A stretch of 64,000 bases of DNA, taken from the NCBI RefSeq assembly GCF_003732265.1, contig NZ_MOBK01000006.1, positions 744,001-808,000 on the forward strand. The letters are read 5' to 3'. Shown here in pieces: positions 6,815 to 15,754 of this stretch; within the stretch, counting starts at the first letter, position 1, and every line of letters begins with the position of its first letter. The stretch is from Pseudomonas brassicacearum (lineage in GTDB: Bacteria; Pseudomonadota; Gammaproteobacteria; Pseudomonadales; Pseudomonadaceae). The position numbers and the translations under genes were made by a program. The notes beneath the pieces were generated by a model. The model saw only the letters and a list, made by a program, of their open reading frames with translations. It was not told where the DNA came from and did not search any database.

Positions 6815-8293
6815 ATGGCTATGGACTTGACCAGCCTATTACTCGGTCTGGCGGGCGCGGGCCTGCCATTGCTGGTACTGGCCTGGCAAATTCAGCGCCG
6901 TGCGAGTGGCTCGCAAGCCGAGGCCGCTCTGCTGGAAGAACGTCTGGCCATGGCCCAATTGGCGCAGGACGGCCTGAATGCGCAACTCGACGCCTGTCGC
7001 GATGAAATCGGTGATCTGAGCCAGGCCAATGCCGCCAAGCAAGCGGACCTCGCTGCCACGCGCCGTGAAGTCGAACTGCTGCAAATCGAGCGCGACGACG
7101 CCCGCGACGCGTCTCACGCCTGGAACATCGAGCGCGCCGGTAAAGAGGCTGAGCTGCGTCGCCTGGACACGCTGGCGGCGTCACTCAACGCCGAGCTGCG
7201 CGAGCAACAGGAAAGCCATCAGCAACGGCTCAGTGACCTGCAGGGTTCGCGAGACGAGCTGCGAGCGCAGTTCGCCGAACTGGCGGGCAAGATTTTCGAC
7301 GAGCGTGAGCAGCGCTTCGCCGAAACCAGTCAACAGCGGCTGGGCCAGTTGCTCGATCCGTTGAAAGAACGCATTCAGTCCTTCGAAAAGCGCGTCGAGG
7401 AAAGTTATCAGGCCGAAGCGCGCGAGCGTTTCTCGCTGGCCAAGGAACTGGAACGCCTGCAACAGCTGAACCTGCGCCTGAGCGACGAAGCCACCAACCT
7501 CACGCGCGCTCTTAAAGGGCAGAAAACCCAAGGTAACTGGGGCGAACTGATTCTCGAGCGAGTGCTTGAACACGCGGGCCTGGAGAAGGGCCGCGAGTAC
7601 CAGACCCAAGTCACTCTCAAAGGCCCGGACGGCGAGCGCTTCCAGCCGGATGTGATTATTTACCTGCCGGGCGACAAGCAGGTGGTGGTCGACTCCAAGG
7701 TCAGCCTGACGGCCTATCAGCAATACGTGGCGGCCGAAGACGACGCGATCGGCCAGATCGCCATCAAACAACACGTGCTGTCGCTGCGCAATCACGTCAA
7801 AGGCCTGTCTGGCAAGGATTACAAACGGCTCGACGGCTTGCACAGCCTGGATTTCGTCTTGCTTTTCGTGCCGATCGAAGCGGCGTTTTCTGCGGCTTTG
7901 CAGGCAGAACCGACGCTGTTCCAGGAAGCCTTCGACCGCAACATCGTGATCGTCAGCCCCACTACGTTGCTGGCGACTCTGCGGGTGATCGACAGCCTGT
8001 GGAAACAGGAGCGCCAGAGCCAGAACGCCCGGGAAATCGCCGAGCGTGCCGGGTGGCTGTACGACAAGTTCGTGTTGTTCATCCAGGACCTGGACGAAGT
8101 CGGCAATCGCTTGCAGCAACTGGACAAAGCCTACAGCTCTGCGCGCAACAAGCTGACAGAAGGCCGTGGCAATCTGGTCAGTCGCAGCGAACAGCTGAAA
8201 TTGCTCGGCGCGCGCGCCAGCAAGAGCTTGCCGGCGGATTTGCTGGAGCGGGCGATGACCGATGTGGATGGCTTGGCCGAACTGCCGGAGTAG
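6815..8293 (+). CDS. rmuC: DNA recombination protein RmuC
   Basis: This 492-residue protein starts at ATG 6815 with AGGA a few bases upstream. An N-terminal hydrophobic anchor (LTSLLLGLAGAGLPLLVLAW, about 4-23) is followed by a long coiled coil to about residue 230 and then the conserved RmuC nuclease-like domain (GNWGELILERVLEHAGLEKG, VDSKVSLTAYQQY, SHSLDFVLLFVPIE-type core). The PDVIIYLPGDKQVVVDSKV segment carries the D-x-K residues of a restriction-endonuclease-like fold. RmuC limits inversions at short inverted repeats and has been linked to phage defence. Length and domain order are normal for the family. Confidence 0.95.
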   Translation: MAMDLTSLLLGLAGAGLPLLVLAWQIQRRASGSQAEAALLEERLAMAQLAQDGLNAQLDACRDEIGDLSQANAAKQADLAATRREVELLQIERDDARDASHAWNIERAGKEAELRRLDTLAASLNAELREQQESHQQRLSDLQGSRDELRAQFAELAGKIFDEREQRFAETSQQRLGQLLDPLKERIQSFEKRVEESYQAEARERFSLAKELERLQQLNLRLSDEATNLTRALKGQKTQGNWGELILERVLEHAGLEKGREYQTQVTLKGPDGERFQPDVIIYLPGDKQVVVDSKVSLTAYQQYVAAEDDAIGQIAIKQHVLSLRNHVKGLSGKDYKRLDGLHSLDFVLLFVPIEAAFSAALQAEPTLFQEAFDRNIVIVSPTTLLATLRVIDSLWKQERQSQNAREIAERAGWLYDKFVLFIQDLDEVGNRLQQLDKAYSSARNKLTEGRGNLVSRSEQLKLLGARASKSLPADLLERAMTDVDGLAELPE

Positions 8294-8308
8294 GTTTTCA
8301 CTGAACTT

Positions 8309-8427
8309 GTGGCGAGGGGGCTTGCCCCCGTTGGGTTGCGAAGCAGCCCTAAAACCTTCACCTGATTTTTCAAGTTGCTTGATAGCCGACTGCTGCGCAG
8401 CCGAACGGGGGCAAGCCCCCTCGCCAC
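8309..8427. repeat. REP pair, GTGGCGAGGGGG family
   Basis: GTGGCGAGGGGGCTTGCCCC and its inverted copy CGGGGGCAAGCCCCCTCGCC enclose about 70 bases. It lies between the convergent rmuC and mxtR genes. This is a second REP family, distinct in sequence from the GTGGGAGC elements. Confidence 0.9.
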
Positions 8428-8451
8428 AGTGGTGTGTCGGAACCCGCCGCG

Positions 8452-11400
8452 CTACAACGGCAAATGCCGACTCAACAACGCCCTTAGCGCCGCCGGTTTC
8501 ACCGGTTTGGCCAAATAATCCAGCCCCGCCGCATGCACCTGCGCCACCGTCTCGGGCCGGCCATCGGCGCTGATTACCACCCCCGGCACCGGTTCTCCCA
8601 GTTGAGTGCGCAGCCACGCCATCAGCTCGGTCCCGGTTTCGCCATGGTCCAGGTGATAATCCACCAGCGCCAGTTGCGGACGAACCCCGTCGTTGAGCAG
8701 CGCGGCACATTCCTCTCGGTTACGCGCTGTCCAGACCTGGCAACCCCAGCGCGTCAGCAGGCTGTTCATGCCGATCAGAATGCTGTCTTCATTATCGATG
8801 CACAGCACCTGCGCGCCGCTCAACACATGGCCGTTGAGTTCGGTGGTCTTGGTCGGCGCCATGGTTTGTGCCCGCGCCAGCGGCACACTGACACTGAACA
8901 CACTGCCGCGCCCCGGCCAGGAGCGAACTTGCAGCGTGTGTCCCAGGACGCGGCACAGCCCGTCGGCAATCGCCAGGCCCAATCCCAGGCCTTTCTCCGC
9001 GCGGGTCTGGTGACTGTCGAGGCGTTTGAATTCTTCGAAAATCACCTGCAGTTTGTCCTGCGCGATGCCCGGTCCGCGGTCCCAGACCTCCAGGCACAAT
9101 TCACCCTTGCGCCGGCGAACGCCCAGCAGCACCGGCCCTTTGGCATAGCGGAACGCATTGGTCAGGAAGTTTTGCAGGATTCGTCGCAGCAGTTTGATGT
9201 CGCTGTCGACCCGCAACGTGCTGCTGCGAACCCGGAAGGTCAGCCCCTGTTCCTGAGCCTGCGCCTTGAATTCGGCGCTGAGGGGGGCGAACAGTTCGTT
9301 GAGCGCGAACGGTTTGATGTCCGGGTTGATCTTGCCGTTTTCCAGGCGGGAAATATCTAGCAGGTCGCTGATCAAGTCCTCTGCCGAGCGCAACGAGCTG
9401 TCGAGGTGATGGACCAGTTTTTGCGCCTCGCCCGACAGGCCGTCGTCCTGGTGAGACAACGCGGCGGAGAACAGGCGCGCAGCGTTCAGCGGTTGCATCA
9501 AGTCATGGCTGACGGCGGCCAGGAAGCGGGTTTTCGACTGGTTGGCGGATTCGGCAGTGCCCTTGGCTTCGGTCAGCGCAACGTTGAGTTGCGACAACTC
9601 GTGGGTGCGTTCGGCCACCCGTTGCTCCAGGCCTTCGTTGGCTTCGGTCAGCGCTTGTTCGGCTTCGCGGAATGCGGTGATGTCGGTGAAACTCATGACG
9701 AAACCACCACCGGGCATCGGATTGCCGATCAGCTCGATCACCCGCCCGTTGGGAAACAGTCGTTCCGAGGTGTGGGCACGGCCCTGACGCATCCAGTGCA
9801 AGCGACGGGCGACGTGCACTTCGGCTTCCCCGGGGCCGCACAGGCCGCGTTCGGCGTTGTGGCGAATGATGTCGGCAATCGGTCGACCGACGCTGATCAG
9901 GCCATCCGGGTAGTTGAACAGCTCCAGATAACGCCGGTTCCAGGCCACCAGTTTCAGCGACTGGTCGACCACGCTGATGCCCTGGGTGATGTTTTCGATT
10001 GCGCCTTGCAGCAGGGCGCGGTTGAACTGCAGCACTTCCGATGCTTCGTCGGCGATGCGCACGACATCTTCCAGCTGCATTTCCCGGCCTTCGATGGCGG
10101 CTTTTACCACTGCGCGCGTCGAGGAAGCGCCGAGTACACCCGCGAGCAAGCGTTCGGTGTGGGCGATCCATTCACCGTCGGCGTTTTGATTCGGGTTGAA
10201 GCCTTTGCCTTGGCGGTAGGCGAAGCGTATGAAGCTCTGACGCGCCCGTTCTTCGCCGACGAAACGGGCGGCCAGTTGCAGCAAATCATCGATCTGCACG
10301 GCGAGCATCGAACGGGCGCTGGGGCGGGCGCTGATTTCCTGGCCGATAAAACGACCGGCCTGCCAGTGCTCGGAAACACGCGTCCGGGACAGAACCGAGA
10401 CCCAGGCGAACAAGGTGAAGTTACCGGCCAGCGAGAGCACCACGCCTTGGGTCAGCGGGGTGATCGGCAGGTTCATCGGGTTGCTGTGCAACCACGCCAG
10501 GCCCGGAAAACTCTCCAGCGGCCAGCCGAGGCTTCGGGCCGCAATCGGCAATATCAGCGTGTAGAACCACAGGAATGTCCCGGCAGCGAGGCCGGCGAAT
10601 ACGCCGCGCCGGTTGGCCTGTTTCCAGTACAGCGCGCCGAGCATGGCCGGGGCCAGTTGCGTCACGGCGGCGAAGGCGATCTGGCCGATGGTTGCCAGGC
10701 TGGCGGTCGAGCCCAGCAGGCGATAGCTGACGTAGGCCAGCAGCAAAATCACCACGATGCTCACCCGGCGTACCGAGAGCATCCACTGGCGAAACACTTC
10801 GAACGGCCGCTCGGCGTTGTTTCGGCGTAGCAACCACGGCAACAGCATGTCGTTGGACACCATGGTCGACAGCGCCACGCTGGCGACAATCACCATGCCG
10901 GTCGCCGCCGACGCGCCGCCGATAAACGCCAGCAAGGCGAGGGCAGGGTGTGCCTCGGCCAGCGGCAGACTGATGACGAACGAATCCGGCAATACTGAAC
11001 TGGGCAGCAGCATCTGGCCGGCAAGCGCGATCGGTACGACAAACAACGCCGCCAATGCCAGGTAGGCCGGGAACACCCATTTGGCCAGGCGCAAATCCTG
11101 TGGATCAATGTTCTCCACCACTGTCACGTGGAATTGCCGGGGCAGGCAGATGATCGCCATCATCGCCACGCCTGTCTGCACCACCATTGACGGCCAGTTG
11201 ATGGTTTCCTTCCAGTATTCTTCGAGGCGTGGGGCGAGCATGGCCTGGTTGAACAGGTCGTCGAAACCGTCGTACAGGCCGAAAGTCACGAACGCGCCAA
11301 CGGCGAGAAACGCGAACAGCTTGACCAGTGCCTCAAACGCGATGGCCAGCACCATGCCACGGTGGTGCTCTGTGGCATCGAGGTTGCGGGTACCGAAGAC

Positions 11401-11922
11401 AATGGTGAACAGCGCCAGCACCAGCGACACAATCAACGCCGTGTCCTGGGCACGAACCCCCATCGCGTCGGCGCCCGCGCCAATCAGCAGGTTCACCCCG
11501 AGCACAATGCCCTTGAGCTGCAAGGCGATATAGGGCAACACGCCGACCAGACAGATCAGCGCCACCACAATCGCCAGGGACTGGGACTTGCCGTAGCGGG
11601 CGGCGATGAAGTCGGCGATGGAGGTGATGTTTTCCTGCTTGCTGATCATCACCATTTTTTGCAGGACCCACGGCGCGCCCACCAGCAGCAGGATCGGTCC
11701 GAGGTAGATCGGCAGGAACGACCAGAGCTGTTCCGCCGCCTGGCCCACTGCGCCAAAGAATGTCCAGCTGGTGCAATAGACCGCCAGTGACAAGCTGTAC
11801 ACCCACGCGCGCACGCGCGGCGGCAACGGCGTGCTGCGACGGTCACCGTAGAAGGCAATGGCGAACATGATGGCCATATAGGCCAGGGCGACGGCGGCAA
11901 TCAGCCCGCTGGACAGCGACAT
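8452..11922 (-). CDS. mxtR: Hybrid sensor histidine kinase with an SSS transporter domain (MxtR/CrbS type)
   Basis: This 1156-residue membrane protein starts at ATG 11922, with TCTGGAG upstream; the TTG 15 bases earlier is rejected. Residues about 1-500 form a sodium:solute symporter (SLC5-like) region with about 13 helices. A PAS domain (about 634-750), a HisKA box (SHDLMQPLNAARLF, His near 806), an ATPase domain with N box (NFLTNAFRYAKG) and G box (WDRGPGIA), and a receiver domain (about 1040-1155, phospho-Asp in LALVDYHLDHG, Lys in YLAKPVK) follow. This architecture is that of MxtR/CrbS, which with ErdR/CrbR controls acetate activation by acetyl-CoA synthetase. No partner regulator is adjacent. 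CbrA has a similar front half but lacks the C-terminal receiver. Confidence 0.88.
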   Translation of the reverse strand: MSLSSGLIAAVALAYMAIMFAIAFYGDRRSTPLPPRVRAWVYSLSLAVYCTSWTFFGAVGQAAEQLWSFLPIYLGPILLLVGAPWVLQKMVMISKQENITSIADFIAARYGKSQSLAIVVALICLVGVLPYIALQLKGIVLGVNLLIGAGADAMGVRAQDTALIVSLVLALFTIVFGTRNLDATEHHRGMVLAIAFEALVKLFAFLAVGAFVTFGLYDGFDDLFNQAMLAPRLEEYWKETINWPSMVVQTGVAMMAIICLPRQFHVTVVENIDPQDLRLAKWVFPAYLALAALFVVPIALAGQMLLPSSVLPDSFVISLPLAEAHPALALLAFIGGASAATGMVIVASVALSTMVSNDMLLPWLLRRNNAERPFEVFRQWMLSVRRVSIVVILLLAYVSYRLLGSTASLATIGQIAFAAVTQLAPAMLGALYWKQANRRGVFAGLAAGTFLWFYTLILPIAARSLGWPLESFPGLAWLHSNPMNLPITPLTQGVVLSLAGNFTLFAWVSVLSRTRVSEHWQAGRFIGQEISARPSARSMLAVQIDDLLQLAARFVGEERARQSFIRFAYRQGKGFNPNQNADGEWIAHTERLLAGVLGASSTRAVVKAAIEGREMQLEDVVRIADEASEVLQFNRALLQGAIENITQGISVVDQSLKLVAWNRRYLELFNYPDGLISVGRPIADIIRHNAERGLCGPGEAEVHVARRLHWMRQGRAHTSERLFPNGRVIELIGNPMPGGGFVMSFTDITAFREAEQALTEANEGLEQRVAERTHELSQLNVALTEAKGTAESANQSKTRFLAAVSHDLMQPLNAARLFSAALSHQDDGLSGEAQKLVHHLDSSLRSAEDLISDLLDISRLENGKINPDIKPFALNELFAPLSAEFKAQAQEQGLTFRVRSSTLRVDSDIKLLRRILQNFLTNAFRYAKGPVLLGVRRRKGELCLEVWDRGPGIAQDKLQVIFEEFKRLDSHQTRAEKGLGLGLAIADGLCRVLGHTLQVRSWPGRGSVFSVSVPLARAQTMAPTKTTELNGHVLSGAQVLCIDNEDSILIGMNSLLTRWGCQVWTARNREECAALLNDGVRPQLALVDYHLDHGETGTELMAWLRTQLGEPVPGVVISADGRPETVAQVHAAGLDYLAKPVKPAALRALLSRHLPL

Positions 11923-12071
11923 GGGAACTCCAGACAAAATTCACCCGGGACTCCCGCCCGGTCAGACAGTCTCGCACGACCGCCCCGGTTAGTCAGTGTC
12001 GACCAAGGTCGTGGCGTGGCGGGGTGTCGCAGGCAATGTGTCAGTGTGATCATCGGTGCTTTTTCGGGCCC

Positions 12072-12154
12072 CTTCGCGAGCAAGCCCGCTCCCACATTTA
12101 ACCGAGTAAGTTCAGACAACTCGTTCAAATGTGGGAGCGGGCTTGCTCGCGAAG
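12072..12154. repeat. REP pair, GTGGGAGC family
   Basis: CTTCGCGAGCAAGCCCGCTC and its inverted copy GAGCGGGCTTGCTCGCGAAG face each other across about 30 bases, between mxtR and the TetR gene. Confidence 0.9.
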
Positions 12155-12160
12155 GCGGCC

Positions 12161-12697
12161 TCACTGATTCAACGCAATCCCGATCAACCGCTGCAGCTCC
12201 TCAACCTGCAACGGCGCCTCGGAAAACAGGATGCGAAACACGATAGGCGCCGCCACCATATTGATCAGCCGATCGACACTCGGTTTCGGCTCATTCGGAT
12301 AACGGTCCAGAATCATCTGCAACTGCCCGCCAATGATCGTCGCGCAATAGCTCGGCTTGAGACTCGCTTGCACATCGCGCAGCATGTTGCGGCCGGGTTC
12401 GGAGCTCATCTCGTCCAGATACTGTTCCGCCCAGGCCTGCACGTCACCGCGCAGGCTGCCGGTATCGGCCGATGCGGTTTCCGGCTGCATGCGGGCGAGG
12501 GCGACGTCCGCCAACAACGCCGACAAATCTCCCCAGCGCCGATAGATAGTCGACGGCGTAACCCCCGCACGCGCAGCGATCTGCGGCACGGTCACGCTGG
12601 CGCGGTCCTGCTCTTCGAGCAATTCGCGCACCGCCTTGTGAATCGATTCCTGCACCCGGGCACTGCGGCCGCCGGGACGTAAAGTGGGGCCTGTCAT
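12161..12697 (-). CDS. TetR/AcrR-family regulator
   Basis: This 178-residue protein starts at ATG 12697; an upstream in-frame ATG at 12760 lacks a ribosome binding site. The N-terminal helix-turn-helix is clear: SARVQESIHKAVRELLEE, then VTVPQIAARAGVTPSTIYRRWGDLSALLADVA (about residues 12-60). The rest is a helical ligand-binding and dimer domain resembling TetR_C_11-type members (QAWAEQYLDEMSSEPGRNMLRDVQ, then APIVFRILFSEAPL). It is divergent from an MFS exporter gene, with a 17-bp inverted repeat in between, so it probably represses that exporter. The ligand is unknown. Confidence 0.92.
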   Translation of the reverse strand: MTGPTLRPGGRSARVQESIHKAVRELLEEQDRASVTVPQIAARAGVTPSTIYRRWGDLSALLADVALARMQPETASADTGSLRGDVQAWAEQYLDEMSSEPGRNMLRDVQASLKPSYCATIIGGQLQMILDRYPNEPKPSVDRLINMVAAPIVFRILFSEAPLQVEELQRLIGIALNQ

Positions 12698-12806
12698 TAC
12701 CTGTTTCCTGTTCTCGCCGAGACATGCCGTAAAGACAAAAGTCCCAGCTCTAAAAGCCATGCATCGGACCTTAACACAAAGAATTTGCTTTAAGCGCCAG
12801 CCAGTA

Positions 12807-12849
12807 GCACACTCCGCAAAAGCGAAAAGTTAGCTTTTGCGGAGTGTGC
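12807..12849 (+). promoter_or_regulatory. Perfect 17-bp inverted repeat holding the MFS ribosome binding site
   Basis: GCACACTCCGCAAAAGC (12807-12823) is repeated as its exact reverse complement at 12833-12849, with a 9-base spacer. The right arm contains GGAG (12841-12844), the ribosome binding site of the MFS gene starting at 12852. As DNA it is a good TetR operator; as RNA it would form a stable hairpin that hides the ribosome binding site. Nothing follows it that looks like a terminator. Confidence 0.7.
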
Positions 12850-12851
12850 CG

Positions 12852-14045
12852 ATGTCCAGTTCTCGTTCAAATCGTGCAAGCCTGTGGTTTCTGGCGATCA
12901 CTTTACTCAGTTTTCTCGCGGCTTCTACGGCGCCGACGCCGTTGTATCGCTTGTACCAAGAGCAGATGCACTTCTCGGCCGCGACCCTGACCCTGATTTT
13001 CGGCGTCTACGCCTTCAGCTTGTTGGCTGCACTGCTGACGGTCGGTTCGCTGTCGGATCACCTAGGGCGCAAACCGGTTATTTTCAGCGCCGTGGTGCTG
13101 AATATTCTGGCGATGTTGCTGTTTATCAACGCTGACAGCGTCGCGTGGCTGATCAGTGCCCGAGTGCTGCAAGGGTTTGCCACCGGCATGGCGACCGCCG
13201 TGCTAAGCGCCACGCTGCTGGACACCGACCGCCAGCAGGGGCCGTTGATCAACAGCGTTGCGCCGTTGCTTGGCATGGCCCTGGGCGGGTTGGGCTGTGG
13301 TTTGCTGGCAGAGTTTGCACCCGCGCCGTTGCACCTGACTTATTGGCTGCTGCTCAGCCTGTTTGCATTGCAGGCGCTCTATATCTGGCGTTTGCCGGAA
13401 AGTGTATCGCGTCAGCCGGGGGCTTGGGCTTCGCTGCGGCCGACCTTGCATGTGCCGGTTCAGGCGCGTTCGACCTTATGGCGAGTATTGCCGCTCAACA
13501 CCGCGACGTGGGCGCTCGGCGGTTTTTATGCCTCCCTGGCACCCTCGTTGGTGCGCACGGCCACCGGTTCCACTTCGAATCTGATTGCCGGGTCGACCGT
13601 CGCCGCGCTGACGGTAACGGGTGCCTTGATGATTTTTACCTTGCGCAATCGTCCCGCCGCTCTGGCGCTGCAGTTAGGAGCAAGTCTGCTGCCGACCGGT
13701 ATCGTCCTGGTTTTACTGGGGGTACACAGCGCCAGCCTGCCATTGTTTTTCCTCGGCACGCTCGTCGCCGGCTGTGGCTTCGGTGCCGGGTTTCTGGGGG
13801 CCGTGCGCAGTCTGGTGCCGTTGGCGCTACCCCATGAGCGTGCGGGGCTGATGTCGGCGTTTTATGTGCTCAGTTACCTGGCGTTCTGTTTGCCATCGTT
13901 GCTGGCCGGGAATCTGACGCGAACCTTCGGCCTGGTCACGACCACCGACGGCTACGGTGCCGTGTTGATCGTGCTCTCCGTTGGCGCTTTGTTGGCCTTG
14001 CTGCGTCAGCGCTCGTTGAAAGTCTGTAGCGCTGATGTGCGCTGA
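12852..14045 (+). CDS. MFS exporter, DHA1-like
   Basis: This 397-residue inner-membrane protein starts at ATG 12852, seven bases after GGAG; a TTG at 12837 inside the hairpin is rejected. Twelve helices are predictable. The loop between helices 2 and 3 reads GSLSDHLGRKPVIF (about 66-79), the canonical MFS motif, and helix 1 begins LLSFLAASTAPTPLYRLYQE, a pattern seen in sugar-efflux and multidrug exporters of the genus. The divergent TetR gene is the likely regulator. A cupin gene follows 42 bases after the stop and may be in the same transcript. Confidence 0.9.
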   Translation: MSSSRSNRASLWFLAITLLSFLAASTAPTPLYRLYQEQMHFSAATLTLIFGVYAFSLLAALLTVGSLSDHLGRKPVIFSAVVLNILAMLLFINADSVAWLISARVLQGFATGMATAVLSATLLDTDRQQGPLINSVAPLLGMALGGLGCGLLAEFAPAPLHLTYWLLLSLFALQALYIWRLPESVSRQPGAWASLRPTLHVPVQARSTLWRVLPLNTATWALGGFYASLAPSLVRTATGSTSNLIAGSTVAALTVTGALMIFTLRNRPAALALQLGASLLPTGIVLVLLGVHSASLPLFFLGTLVAGCGFGAGFLGAVRSLVPLALPHERAGLMSAFYVLSYLAFCLPSLLAGNLTRTFGLVTTTDGYGAVLIVLSVGALLALLRQRSLKVCSADVR

Positions 14046-14087
14046 TCGCTAGCCTTGGCTTCGCCATTCATCTCGACGGACTGCCCC

Positions 14088-14399
14088 ATGAAGATCATTC
14101 GCAGCAAATCCTTCACCGCTGAGCGTGCCTGGGGCGCGTTGGACATTGCCAACATGAACGGCATCACCACCCGATTGCACTGGACCGATCAGCCTTACAA
14201 ATGGCACGTCAACGATGGCCAGGAAGTGTTCGTGGTGCTGGATGGGCAGGTGCAGATGCGTTATCGCGAAGAGGGCATCGAGAAGCAGGCTCTGCTGGAT
14301 GTCGGCGACATCTTTTATGCCTCGGTCGGCACCGAGCATGTCGCGCATCCGCAGGGCGCGGCGCGGATTCTGGTGATCGAATCGGAAGGCAGTGTCTGA
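14088..14399 (+). CDS. Small cupin-domain protein
   Basis: This 103-residue protein starts at ATG 14088. It is a single conserved beta-barrel: KWHVNDGQEVFVVLDGQVQMRY (about 43-64) is cupin motif 1, and DVGDIFYASVGTEHVAHPQG (about 77-96) is cupin motif 2. Residues able to bind a metal are His in KWHVND, Glu in QEVFVV and His in TEHVAHP. Members of this group bind small ligands or act as isomerases or dioxygenases; no substrate can be named. It follows the MFS exporter by 42 bases, suggesting a shared transcript. Confidence 0.88.
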   Translation: MKIIRSKSFTAERAWGALDIANMNGITTRLHWTDQPYKWHVNDGQEVFVVLDGQVQMRYREEGIEKQALLDVGDIFYASVGTEHVAHPQGAARILVIESEGSV

Positions 14400-14423
14400 A
14401 GCTATATCTGCGAAACAGATAAG

Positions 14424-14454
14424 TTATAGAGATATTACCCGTTATATAGATATT
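14424..14454. promoter_or_regulatory. Direct repeat upstream of the TDT transporter gene
   Basis: TTATAGAGATATT (14424-14436) and TTATATAGATATT (14442-14454) differ at one base and start 18 bases apart, which places them on nearly the same face of the helix. A small TATCTG/CAGATA inverted repeat lies just before (14405-14421). The region is AT-rich and likely includes the promoter of the gene at 14505. Confidence 0.45.
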
Positions 14455-14504
14455 CGATTCAGTTCTACCATGGGCTCCACCTCACCAGAGGACAGGAGTT
14501 CGCC

Positions 14505-15656
14505 ATGACATGCCCTAACAGCGTCAAAACCGGTATCAAACCGTTCAGCCATTTGCACCACCCGCGTGAAGTCATCCGTCAATTCACGCCCAACTGGTTC
14601 GCCGCGACCATGGGCACCGGGGTGCTCGCGCTGGCGCTGGCGCAATTGCCCCTCGCCATTCCCGGTTTGCGCGCGTTCGCCGAAGGGTTATGGCTGTTCA
14701 ATATTTTCCTGTTCGCCGTCTTCACCGCCGTGTACACCGCGCGCTGGGTGCTGTTCTTCGACGAAGCGCGGCGGATTTTTGGCCATTCCACGGTCTCGAT
14801 GTTCTTCGGCACCATTCCCATGGGGCTGGCGACCATCATCAACGGTTTTCTTGTGTTCGGCCTGCCGCGCTGGGGCGATGGCGTGATTCATATCGCCGAA
14901 ATGCTCTGGTGGCTGGATGTGGCGATGTCACTGGCGTGTGGTGTGCTGATTCCCTACATGATGTTCACCCGCCAGGAACACAGCATCGACCAGATGACTG
15001 CCGTCTGGTTGTTGCCGGTGGTGGCTGCGGAAGTCGCGGCGGCCAGCGGTGGCCTGCTGGCGCCGCACCTGACGGATGCCCATTCGCAACTGGTGGTGCT
15101 GGTGACGAGTTACGTGCTCTGGGCGTTTTCACTGCCGGTCGCCTTCAGCATTCTGACCATCCTGTTGCTGCGCATGGCGCTGCATAAATTGCCCCACGAA
15201 AACATGGCCGCTTCGAGCTGGCTGGCGCTGGGTCCGATTGGTACCGGGGCGCTGGGCATGTTGCTGCTGGGAGCGGACGCGCCGGCCATCTTCGCTGCCA
15301 ACGGTCTGCCGGGCATCGGTGAAATCGCCAACGGCCTGGGGCTTGTGGCCGGGATCACCCTGTGGGGTTTCGGTTTGTGGTGGATGCTGATCGCGGTGCT
15401 GATTACCCTGCGTTACCTGCGCGCCGGCATCCCGTTCAACCTCGGCTGGTGGGGGTTTACCTTCCCGTTGGGCGTCTACTCGCTGGCGACGTTGAAACTG
15501 GCCAGCACCTTGAACCTGACGTTTTTCAGTGTCTTTGGCTGCGTGCTGGTGGCGTTGTTGGCGGTGATGTGGCTGATCGTTGCCCGGCGCACGTTGCAAG
15601 GCGCGTGGCGCGGTGAGCTGTTCGTCTCGCCGTGCATTGCAGGATTAAAGAAATAA
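14505..15656 (+). CDS. TDT-family transporter (TehA/SLAC1-like)
   Basis: This 383-residue inner-membrane protein has AGGAG seven bases before its ATG. The N-terminal signature IRQFTPNWFAATMGTGVLALAL (about 24-45) is that of the tellurite-resistance/dicarboxylate transporter family, related to TehA, SLAC1 and the yeast sulfite pump. Ten helices are expected and the hydrophobic pattern agrees. Family members carry anions such as sulfite, dicarboxylates or chloride. There is no neighbouring metabolic gene to point to a substrate. The direct repeat upstream is the only visible regulatory hint. Confidence 0.9.
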   Translation: MTCPNSVKTGIKPFSHLHHPREVIRQFTPNWFAATMGTGVLALALAQLPLAIPGLRAFAEGLWLFNIFLFAVFTAVYTARWVLFFDEARRIFGHSTVSMFFGTIPMGLATIINGFLVFGLPRWGDGVIHIAEMLWWLDVAMSLACGVLIPYMMFTRQEHSIDQMTAVWLLPVVAAEVAAASGGLLAPHLTDAHSQLVVLVTSYVLWAFSLPVAFSILTILLLRMALHKLPHENMAASSWLALGPIGTGALGMLLLGADAPAIFAANGLPGIGEIANGLGLVAGITLWGFGLWWMLIAVLITLRYLRAGIPFNLGWWGFTFPLGVYSLATLKLASTLNLTFFSVFGCVLVALLAVMWLIVARRTLQGAWRGELFVSPCIAGLKK

Positions 15657-15754
15657 CCTGCAAAGATTAGGTAATGTGTGGCCTGGATCGACGTTCGGCA
15701 TTCCAATAACCGTATCCACGCCACTCGCTACCTAACATCAGGGACACATGGAAG

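Noticed and set aside
9406..10830. 474-codon plus-strand frame opposite mxtR
   Set aside because: Shadow of the PAS and transporter parts of the kinase; no motif and no start signal.
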